From the NCBI GenBank assembly GCA_028679935.1, contig JAJRAL010000147.1, positions 1 to 7,945 on the forward strand: DNA of 7,945 bases. Reading direction: 5' to 3'. Every line of letters starts with the position of its first letter. Within the stretch, counting starts at the first letter, position 1. This document shows, one piece after another, positions 1-5,542 of the stretch. The translations under genes were made by a program, and so were the position numbers. The notes under the pieces are model-generated. The model was not told where the DNA came from, did no database searches, and was given only the letters and a program-made list of their open reading frames with translations. Origin of the DNA: Methanomassiliicoccales archaeon (GTDB lineage: Archaea; Thermoplasmatota; Thermoplasmata; Methanomassiliicoccales; UBA472).

Positions 1-2771
1 ACGTTCGCGGCGATCTCCAGGTTCCCGTCGTAGAAGGCGTGGTTGGAGAAATCGATAAGCTCTTGGTAGCGCGAACGGTAGTGCCAGCTCAGGTAGCGCG
101 GGGTGAAGATGCGCATGGCCAGGACGAGCAGGCTCTCGGCCTCGGTCACCTCGTCGAGTTCCTCTTCCTCGTCCTTGCTGCGGAACAGATCGAACGGCCG
201 CAGCTGCTTCTCGTCGCCGGCGATGACGATCCGCCTGCCGCGGTAGATCGCCGGGAGGGATCTCTCGACGGCAAGCTGGCTCGACTCGTCGAACACGACA
301 AGGTCGAACAATCCCTTCGTCAGGGGGAGGATCTCCGACGCCGCCTCGGGCGAAACGAGCCAGCAGGGCGCGACGCGCATCATCTGGAATGGGAACTCGT
401 CAAGGAGCTTGCGGACAGGCTTCACCCTCCGCTTCTTGTTGAACTCCGAGAGAAGGCGATTCCAATCCGTCTCGGGGCGCTTGTTCGGATGGTGCTCCCC
501 GGGCGGAAGCTCGGCACGCTTCGCGTCTCGCAGCACCTTGAGCGCCAGGCGCCTGACGAATAGGTCTCTCCGGCGCTTCAGCAGGTCCTCGAGGCGGAAC
601 TTCAGCTCGAGGTAGCGGCGGAACGGGTCCCCGGCGAGCTGCGGGTTCTTCGATTCGATGCCGGCGATCCAGCGTGCGATGACCTCCTGCTCGACCGTCT
701 TCCCCCACGGGCTCTCGGTCACTGGAAGGTTGCGGCGGCAGAGGTCGACGAGCTCGGAGCCGGCGGCGTCGAGCGAGGCGAGGGTGCGATCGTACTCTTG
801 GACCGCGTCGAATTCATCCAGCGAAACGCGTATCGATTCGAGCTTGTCTCTGAGCGCGGGTGGGTTCCTCTGGACCTTCTTGATCTCATCCAGGCCGTCG
901 GGCCGGAGCACGATGCGCAGGTCCTGGAGCGATGCGAGCAATTCGTTGCCCTGGAGTAGCGCCGCCTTCAATGCGGCGGCGTCCGAAAGACGCGGGTCGT
1001 TCGGGTAGAGCGACGCGATCAGCTTCCTCTTCCGGTTCGCGCTCCTCCAGCGACCGCTGAGGAACCTCAGGAACCGGGTACGCATCGCTTCATAGTCGTC
1101 GAGCGAGGCGATCGCCGCCGCCTGCTCTTCCACATCGTCGAGCGTCATCACTGACGACATTGCGAGGGATTCGGCCTTCGTGATCGAGGCTTGGACGTCG
1201 AAGCGGACGTTCGAGTCGAGCGATGAGAACGATTTCCTCTTGGATAGCGGCGAGCTCGGCACATCGAACTTGAGGTGGCCTATCTGGATACCCGGCATCT
1301 TCTGCAGCAACCCGGTGAGCGACTGCTTCGATAGACGATTCGCCAGGGTCTCCAACTGCAACTTCGGCATGAAGCTGGGCTGAGCGGCGGTATAGAGCTC
1401 CTGGAGCCTTGCGCCGCCGAAGTACTCGGCCCACATCGGCTTGACGATTGAGTTGAGCTCGGCGATGGTGGCGTCGATCTGGACCGACACCTCTGAGGTC
1501 TCGCGATCCAGGCGCAGATCCTCCGCCGGCGGGTCGCCCTCCATCCTCTTCGCGAGCGCGGCGTAGGCGCCCTGTCTGTCTGCCCGGGCATCGTGCAATA
1601 GCACGGCGACTTCCGACAGACCGGCCCTGCCCAGCCTCTGGTAGACGACATCGAGCGCGGCGCGCTTCTGACAGACGACGAGCACCTTCTGGTCCTTGGC
1701 CAAGGCGTTGGTGATGAGATTGACGATGACCTGCGACTTGCCCGTGCCGGGCGGCCCCCTGACCACTACGCATTCCGAGCTCTGCGACTCGAGGATCACA
1801 GAGTCCTGGCTAGAGTCGGTCGGCATCGCGAGGTTGATCTGGTCGTCGGGGACGGAGTCTATGTCGATCGACTTCGAGATCTCCGTCCTGCTCTCCCTGA
1901 GCGATGGCGCCTCGAGCAGGTCGTCGACTATGCCCTGGTCCCCTTCGCCTTGCTGGACCCTTCCCAGCATCTCCTCGAAATCTCGGAATATCGCGGTGGA
2001 GCCCTGCGGGAAGGAGCCTATGATCGCCATGCCTTCCAGGTGGAGCTGTTGATCGTCGAGCTGTCCGATGCTCTCTTTCGTCACCGGCTCGATGGCCTTG
2101 GCGAACTCCTCCGGCGTCGAGTCCCTGAGCTCGAGGCCGTTGTGGCGGAGGATTCCCTGCATGCCCAGCAGGAGGTGAGTGGCGACGTCCTCCTTCGGCG
2201 CGCCATCGGCAAGGTCCTGCGTCTCATCGAGCATCTCGTCAGGGAAGGTGATGCCGCAACCCTGACGGATCGCTCCAATGAGGGCGCGGTTCAGTACCGG
2301 CTCCTCGTCCGAGAATGATAGGTACCAGCCGCAGAGGCCCTCGCGCCTCCTCTCCAGCTGCACCGGGAAGAGGATCAGCGGCGCCCTTACGGCGCTCTCC
2401 TTTCCGGCCTTGCCGACGAGGAACGGGAAGCCGAGGTAGAAATCGCGGACGCCGGTCTCCTCGAAGATCAATCTCGAGGTTCTCTCCAGCTGAACAAGCC
2501 ATGAGCGCGCGTCGTCCGCCCATTCGGACAGGTCGGAGTCCTTGACCAGGCAGATCGAGCCCTTCGTCCTGGTGGCCTTGACGAGAACTTCGTCAACCTG
2601 CTCCAGATCGTCCTTGAAGTGCGCGGCGAGGTCGAGCGTCCAGCGCTTCTCGGTGCGGCGGAGAAGGACGGCGCGGTTGCGCCAGTCCACGTGGAGAAGC
2701 CGATCGCGGTAGACGCCTAGGCGCCCCGAATAGCGGGCGAGCTGGTCGCCCAGAACACTGTTCCCATCCAC
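1..2771 (-). CDS. DUF4011-type superfamily 1 (Upf1-like) helicase, C-terminus beyond the window
   Basis: Predicted ATP-dependent DNA or RNA helicase of the large COG1112/DUF4011 type; 923 codons are visible and the frame stays open at the left edge. Residues about 20-280 match the DUF4011 N-terminal domain (VDWRNRAVLLRR near 28-39, then RAPLILFPVQLERRR at 129-143 and DEEPVLN at 155-161). A Q-motif-like SQDSVI (321-326) precedes Walker A RGPPGTGKSQ (338-347) and motif Ia VLVVCQKRAALDVVYQRL. About 480 residues of mostly helical-looking insertion follow. Then come CWLVSPEAAS (803-812), Walker B VVFDESSQ (825-832), motif III GDEKQLRP (852-859) and motif IV WHYRSR (896-901). Motifs V and VI and any C-terminal nuclease lie outside. 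The GTG start at 2771 is chosen because a TATA box is centred about 26 bases upstream, giving a leaderless mRNA, and the frame has an in-frame stop (TAG) 51 bases upstream. Some relatives are candidate anti-phage proteins; the role here is unknown. Family assignment is firm, function is not. Confidence 0.9.
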   Translation of the reverse strand, partial: MDGNSVLGDQLARYSGRLGVYRDRLLHVDWRNRAVLLRRTEKRWTLDLAAHFKDDLEQVDEVLVKATRTKGSICLVKDSDLSEWADDARSWLVQLERTSRLIFEETGVRDFYLGFPFLVGKAGKESAVRAPLILFPVQLERRREGLCGWYLSFSDEEPVLNRALIGAIRQGCGITFPDEMLDETQDLADGAPKEDVATHLLLGMQGILRHNGLELRDSTPEEFAKAIEPVTKESIGQLDDQQLHLEGMAIIGSFPQGSTAIFRDFEEMLGRVQQGEGDQGIVDDLLEAPSLRESRTEISKSIDIDSVPDDQINLAMPTDSSQDSVILESQSSECVVVRGPPGTGKSQVIVNLITNALAKDQKVLVVCQKRAALDVVYQRLGRAGLSEVAVLLHDARADRQGAYAALAKRMEGDPPAEDLRLDRETSEVSVQIDATIAELNSIVKPMWAEYFGGARLQELYTAAQPSFMPKLQLETLANRLSKQSLTGLLQKMPGIQIGHLKFDVPSSPLSKRKSFSSLDSNVRFDVQASITKAESLAMSSVMTLDDVEEQAAAIASLDDYEAMRTRFLRFLSGRWRSANRKRKLIASLYPNDPRLSDAAALKAALLQGNELLASLQDLRIVLRPDGLDEIKKVQRNPPALRDKLESIRVSLDEFDAVQEYDRTLASLDAAGSELVDLCRRNLPVTESPWGKTVEQEVIARWIAGIESKNPQLAGDPFRRYLELKFRLEDLLKRRRDLFVRRLALKVLRDAKRAELPPGEHHPNKRPETDWNRLLSEFNKKRRVKPVRKLLDEFPFQMMRVAPCWLVSPEAASEILPLTKGLFDLVVFDESSQLAVERSLPAIYRGRRIVIAGDEKQLRPFDLFRSKDEEEELDEVTEAESLLVLAMRIFTPRYLSWHYRSRYQELIDFSNHAFYDGNLEIAAN

Positions 2772-2793
2772 CGGTGAAGAAGCAGGCAGCCAG

Positions 2794-2801
2794 ATATTAA
2801 T
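2794..2801 (-). promoter_or_regulatory. TATA box of the DUF4011 helicase gene
   Basis: On the minus strand ATTAATAT is preceded by the purine-rich AGAAAT, which fits an archaeal BRE plus TATA box. Its centre is about 26 bases from the GTG at 2771, so transcription would begin at or beside the start codon. No Shine-Dalgarno is seen before the GTG, which agrees with a leaderless transcript. Confidence 0.6.
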
Positions 2802-2843
2802 GATTTCTGAGAGCCTCGCCTAGATGGGATATGATGCGGCACG

Positions 2844-2862
2844 GAATGGCCGTTTTCCATTC
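2844..2862 (-). repeat. Short inverted repeat after the desulforedoxin-like gene
   Basis: GAATGG (2844-2849) and CCATTC (2857-2862) form a perfect 6-bp stem with a 7-base loop. It begins 9 bases past the stop of the 57-residue gene, so it could be a 3'-UTR hairpin that protects or ends the mRNA. No T-run follows, and archaeal termination relies mainly on T-runs, so this is only a weak candidate. Confidence 0.3.
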
Positions 2863-2871
2863 GCTCGGCGA

Positions 2872-3045
2872 TCACTTCTTCTTTGCGGGCTTCTTCTTCG
2901 CCGCCTTCTTGGCCGGCGCCTTGACCTTCTTCATCGGCGTCTCGCAGCACACGAGTTCGCATTCCTCGCAGCCGCAGACGTCCTCCACGACGACGACCAT
3001 TCCGCACTCCTCGCACTTGTACTTCTCGCCCTTCTTTTTCGCCAT
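2872..3045 (-). CDS. Desulforedoxin-like small metal protein with lysine-rich tail
   Basis: A 57-residue protein. YKCEECG (9-15) with LVCCETPM (31-38) resembles the desulforedoxin fold, where CxxC plus a CC pair bind one Fe(Cys)4 centre; here those ligands would be C11, C14, C33 and C34. Three further cysteines in CGCEEC (C24, C26, C29) sit between them and are not part of the usual motif. The last 18 residues are almost only Lys, Ala and Pro, like a histone H1 tail, which suggests nucleic-acid or other polyanion contact. The ATG at 3045 is chosen over an in-frame upstream start (3090) because GAGAGGG lies just upstream as a Shine-Dalgarno and the domain begins right after it. It is transcribed alone, toward the helicase gene, with 100 bases between. 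Role (electron transfer, metal storage or structural zinc) is not known; the coding call is firm and the metal type is inferred. Confidence 0.85.
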   Translation of the reverse strand: MAKKKGEKYKCEECGMVVVVEDVCGCEECELVCCETPMKKVKAPAKKAAKKKPAKKK

Positions 3046-3049
3046 GTGA

Positions 3050-3059
3050 CCCTCTCTCC
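3050..3059 (-). promoter_or_regulatory. Ribosome binding site of the desulforedoxin-like gene
   Basis: The minus strand reads GGAGAGAGGG ending 4 bases before the ATG at 3045. It pairs in part with the archaeal 16S tail (AGGAGGTGA) and decides this ATG over the upstream in-frame one. It is the clearest Shine-Dalgarno in the window; most other genes here look leaderless. Confidence 0.6.
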
Positions 3060-3077
3060 GGCGGATTTCAAGCCGCC
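3060..3077 (-). repeat. 5'-UTR hairpin next to the Shine-Dalgarno
   Basis: GGCGG (3060-3064) and CCGCC (3073-3077) can form a 5-bp GC stem with an 8-base loop. In the minus-strand mRNA it would end directly against the GGAGAGAGGG ribosome site of the 57-residue gene. It could affect ribosome access, but it is short and may be chance in GC-rich DNA. Confidence 0.25.
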
Positions 3078-3082
3078 TGCAA

Positions 3083-3093
3083 GGAATCATTCC
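3083..3093. repeat. Palindrome GGAATCATTCC near the predicted start of transcription
   Basis: A perfect 5+1+5 palindrome, flanked by GCCTG (3075-3079) and CAGGC (3093-3097), which are also inverted but centred two bases away. It lies between the TTAATTAA promoter element and the gene at 3045, close to the expected transcription start (about 3080). This is where an archaeal repressor would bind. Candidate operator only. Confidence 0.3.
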
Positions 3094-3102
3094 AGGCGAT
3101 TG

Positions 3103-3110
3103 TTAATTAA
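3103..3110 (-). promoter_or_regulatory. Probable TATA box of the desulforedoxin-like gene
   Basis: TTAATTAA is the most AT-rich stretch upstream of the gene at 3045. It would place transcription start near 3080, giving a leader of about 35 bases, which fits the presence of a Shine-Dalgarno. The element is a palindrome, so its direction is not fixed by sequence. Confidence 0.45.
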
Positions 3111-3187
3111 CCTTGCCACGTTCCGCTCAACGCTGATTCCGAGGGTAAATCGCGGTATCTGGAACATGCTGGCTTTCCTAGAAAGTA

Positions 3188-3195
3188 ATTTATAG
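3188..3195 (+). promoter_or_regulatory. TATA box of the small membrane protein gene
   Basis: ATTTATAG is preceded by the purine-rich AGAAAG, a BRE-like context. Its centre is about 26 bases from the ATG at 3218, as expected for a leaderless mRNA starting at that A. It is only about 15 bases from the alternative TTG at 3206, which argues against that start. Confidence 0.65.
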
Positions 3196-3217
3196 ACTCA
3201 GCACATTGGCCGCAACA

Positions 3218-3430
3218 ATGGCGGAGTCGGCATTCCCCAGAAAGATCAAGACGGCTTTATCGCTCGGGCTCATCATCGGCGGCCTCTGCATGTACGTGGG
3301 ATGGGGCATCCTGTACGGTAGCTGGAACATATTCGCGCCGGAGCACATGGGAGTGTACACGATCGTCGTCACGTTGCTTGCCTTCGGCATCCTCGGCCTG
3401 CTTCTAGTTTCCAGGCAGCAGAGGCAATAG
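3218..3430 (+). CDS. Small two-helix membrane protein, unknown function
   Basis: A 70-residue protein that I do not recognise. It has a short basic N-terminus (PRKIK, 7-11), a first hydrophobic helix at about 12-34 (LSLGLIIGGLCMYVGWGILYG), a short loop with FAPEH (39-43), and a second helix at about 45-64. It ends with SRQQRQ. Charges at both ends predict both termini in the cytoplasm. Gly and Trp/Tyr in helix 1 hint at helix packing with a partner. ATG 3218 is chosen over the in-frame TTG at 3206 because of the TATA spacing. It has its own promoter and ends 3 bases before the end of the convergent proS gene. The real coding status is supported by codon pattern, the promoter and a clean membrane topology. 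Confidence 0.75.
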   Translation: MAESAFPRKIKTALSLGLIIGGLCMYVGWGILYGSWNIFAPEHMGVYTIVVTLLAFGILGLLLVSRQQRQ

Positions 3431-3433
3431 TCT

Positions 3434-4837
3434 TCACATCGACCGGGCCGCGTATGCAACGTTCATCGTCTCCTTGCCGCAGACGATGCACTTGCCCTTG
3501 AACTCCTCTTTCTGGTATGGCGTGCCGAGCAGCTTCAACTCGGTCCTCGCCTCGATCTCGTGCCCGCACTCCTCGGAGCCGCACCATCCGAACCGCAGGA
3601 TCTTCTTCGGCGGATTGTCGAGCGAATCGATGGTGGCAACCGATGCGGCGAGTCGCCCCTTCGCCGCTTCCGTCATCTGGATAGAGATCTTCGCCAGGAT
3701 CGCCTGGACGTCCTTGACGACGTTCGTCCTTAGAACGCCGCCCTTCGAGCCGTCGAACCTCACCGCGTAGGCGACCTTGCCCTCGGCGATGTCCCTCTGC
3801 CCCAGCTCCAATCGGAGGGGGACTCCGCGGAGCTCCCAGTGGTAGAACTTGCTGCCCGGCCGCTCCTCCCTCTCGTCGATCTGCGCTCGGACGCCCGCAT
3901 CCACGAGCTCCCGCTTGAGCTTCCTCGCCTCGGCGGAGACCTCCTCCACCTTGCCTTTCGCGAGTATCGGTATGACGATGACCTGGATCGGCGCGACGTC
4001 AGGCGGCAGGACGATGCCCTTGTCGTCACCGTGGAATCCCACGACCGCGCCGACGAGCCTCTCCGACATCCCGTAGGTCGTCTGGTGCACGAACTTCATC
4101 GAGCCGTCGACGTCCTCGTACTTGATGTCGAACGGCCGGGAGAAGTTCTCGCGGTAGTGGTGGATGCTGCCCATCTGGAGCGAGCGCCCCTCGAGCATCG
4201 GCGTGTCGACGCCGATGGTGTAGTACGCCCCGGGGAACTTGTCCCAGTCGGTGCGCTTGAGCAGGAAGTACGGCAGGCAGAGGTGCTTCATCAGGTTCTC
4301 CAGGATAACGAAGTCCTCCTCGACCTGGGCCTGAGCCTCTGCCTCGGTGGCATGGCAGGTGTGCGACTCGAAGAAATGGATCTCCCGGACGCGGATGAAC
4401 GCCCGCGTCATCTTCGTCTCGTAGCGGAACGTGTTGACGATCTGGTACGTCTTGAGCGGCAGGTCGCTGTGAGAACGGATCCAGAGCGCGAAGATCGGGT
4501 ACATCGCCGTCTCCGAGGTCGGGCGGAGGCACATCTTTATGTCGAGCTCGTTCAGGCCCGCGTGCGTCACCCAGTACACCTCAGCATCGAACCCCTTGAT
4601 GTGCTCCTTCTCCTTCTTGAACTCCGTCTCGGGAATGAGGAGAGGGAAGCAGACCTCGTTGTGGTTCGTCGCGTCGAGGTACCTGCGGATGTACTCGTCG
4701 ATGGAGCGCATGATCTTCCAGCCGTAGGGGGTCCAGACGTTCATCCCCTTGATCGGGTAGCGCTTGTCCGTCAGCTCGGCGAGCTCAACTATCTCGTTGT
4801 ACCACTCGCTGAAATCCTCCGACTTCTTGACGACCAT
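3434..4837 (-). CDS. proS: Prolyl-tRNA synthetase, archaeal/eukaryal type
   Basis: Charges tRNA(Pro) with proline in the cytoplasm (class IIa synthetase). The 467-residue product has the catalytic core (about 15-275) with RPTSET (105-110), motif 2 around NTFRYE (135-140) and RVREIHFFESH, the active-site stretch DWDKFPGAYYT, and motif 3 around YGMSERLVGAVVGFHGDD (255-272). An HGTP anticodon-binding domain follows (about 284-388), then the C-terminal zinc domain with C419, C424, C450 and C453. It lacks the bacterial editing insertion, as expected for this type. ATG 4837 is chosen because the protein then begins, as in relatives, just before FSEWYNEIVE; a longer reading from a TTG at 4894 would run across the promoter. 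Odd point: it ends in YAARSM, with Met where this type normally ends in Tyr. It is convergent with the small membrane gene and divergent from the surface protein gene. Confidence 0.96.
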   Translation of the reverse strand: MVVKKSEDFSEWYNEIVELAELTDKRYPIKGMNVWTPYGWKIMRSIDEYIRRYLDATNHNEVCFPLLIPETEFKKEKEHIKGFDAEVYWVTHAGLNELDIKMCLRPTSETAMYPIFALWIRSHSDLPLKTYQIVNTFRYETKMTRAFIRVREIHFFESHTCHATEAEAQAQVEEDFVILENLMKHLCLPYFLLKRTDWDKFPGAYYTIGVDTPMLEGRSLQMGSIHHYRENFSRPFDIKYEDVDGSMKFVHQTTYGMSERLVGAVVGFHGDDKGIVLPPDVAPIQVIVIPILAKGKVEEVSAEARKLKRELVDAGVRAQIDEREERPGSKFYHWELRGVPLRLELGQRDIAEGKVAYAVRFDGSKGGVLRTNVVKDVQAILAKISIQMTEAAKGRLAASVATIDSLDNPPKKILRFGWCGSEECGHEIEARTELKLLGTPYQKEEFKGKCIVCGKETMNVAYAARSM

Positions 4838-4861
4838 CGATACCCAGCTCCGCTTGGGAAT

Positions 4862-4870
4862 AGGATATTC
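4862..4870 (-). promoter_or_regulatory. Probable TATA box of proS
   Basis: The minus strand reads GAATATCCT about 29 bases upstream of ATG 4837, so the mRNA would have a leader of only a few bases. A GGAG lies about 10 bases before the ATG, too far for a strong ribosome site. A second AT-rich block (4873-4880) is the other candidate and is closer to the divergent gene. Confidence 0.4.
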
Positions 4871-4872
4871 TG

Positions 4873-4880
4873 CTATTATG
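4873..4880 (+). promoter_or_regulatory. Possible TATA box of the surface protein gene
   Basis: CTATTATG is the best AT-rich element on the plus strand upstream of ATG 4932. It predicts transcription start near 4902 and a 30-base leader, with GGTG six to nine bases before the ATG as a weak ribosome site. It overlaps the alternative ATG at 4878, which makes that start less likely. Confidence 0.35.
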
Positions 4881-4931
4881 CTTTCGAGCCGCAAGGCTTA
4901 TCGGCGTCTTCGGTCTAGAATCGGTGGGCTC

Positions 4932-5525
4932 ATGGGGCACGAATCGTTCCTCTGCGCGATGCTGCTCGCGGTGATTCTGATAGCGCCAGCAGGGTGCGCT
5001 GTCGCGACCCCTGCAACGCCAGTGGCGGCCGGGGCTCTGACCTTCGATGGTGGGAGCGTTTACGTTACCATCATCGCCGTCTCCAATTCGGAAATCCGGC
5101 GCAATGACGTCCAGATAATCCTAGCTCCGCCAGACAGAGGCCCGTTTCTGGTCGTCTTCCCGGAGAGCGTCGCCGAGTGCAACGCCACGCTCTCGATCGC
5201 CTCCAACGTACCGGCTGTTCCGAACGCATACTTGTCGGCCGGAGACTTCATCAAGATACAGAGCGAACCAGGTCAGTTCGCTACTGGGCAGTGGAAGCTG
5301 TTCATGATCTACTCTTCTACCAGGGGCACGATGATGGAGACGGCCTGGAACTCCACGGCCGACCATCAGCTGATTCACCCATCAGCGGTCGATTTCCCGG
5401 CGGACCCGATGGCCTACTACGGGTTCGAGCCTGCGACAGCCATCGATGGGGCGGCGATCATGATGGTCGTTCTGGCCGTCATCGGTGGTTCCTTGCTGGC
5501 ATACATTGTGATGAAGAAGAAGTAG
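4932..5525 (+). CDS. Secreted, C-terminally membrane-anchored surface protein, unknown function
   Basis: A 197-residue protein that I do not recognise. A hydrophobic signal segment (about 6-21) leads to AVA/TP (23-27), a good signal peptidase I site; PAGC (19-22) just before is a poor lipobox. The exterior region (about 28-170) is rich in beta-type sequence and short Val/Ile runs and has two N-glycosylation sequons, N84-A-T and N140-S-T. A last hydrophobic helix (about 173-193) and a KKK end give a type I membrane anchor with only a 3-4 residue cytoplasmic tail. Parts such as SAGDFIKIQSEPGQFATGQW recall the beta domain of archaeal pilin-like proteins, but weakly. An in-frame ATG at 4878 would add a basic stretch (RKAYRRLRSR) and is the alternative start. 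It is divergent from proS and convergent with prs, 17 bases apart. Confidence 0.8.
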   Translation: MGHESFLCAMLLAVILIAPAGCAVATPATPVAAGALTFDGGSVYVTIIAVSNSEIRRNDVQIILAPPDRGPFLVVFPESVAECNATLSIASNVPAVPNAYLSAGDFIKIQSEPGQFATGQWKLFMIYSSTRGTMMETAWNSTADHQLIHPSAVDFPADPMAYYGFEPATAIDGAAIMMVVLAVIGGSLLAYIVMKKK

Positions 5526-5542
5526 CGGCACGAGTCTGAAGG

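Noticed and set aside
1090..1773. 227-codon minus-strand frame inside the helicase
   Set aside because: It is the helicase sequence read in a shifted frame; the true frame carries Walker A and motif Ia.
2772..2871. A small gene or RNA between the helicase and the 57-residue gene
   Set aside because: The 100 bases hold the helicase promoter and one short inverted repeat; no frame with a plausible start and no tRNA-like fold is seen.
3839..4918. Long plus-strand frame of 359 codons opposite proS
   Set aside because: It is the reverse of a firmly identified proS frame. Its product is an Arg/Val/Leu/Asp-rich low-complexity translation typical of antisense in GC-rich genes, with no recognisable motif.
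4986..4999. Lipoprotein lipobox PAGC in the surface protein
   Set aside because: Pro at -3 is a poor fit, while AVA just after it is a good signal peptidase I site, and a C-terminal membrane helix already provides an anchor.
5526..5542. Terminator between the surface protein gene and prs
   Set aside because: The 17-base gap has no T-run or stem on either strand; pyrimidine-rich CTTCTTCTTC on the minus strand is just the reverse of the Lys codons.
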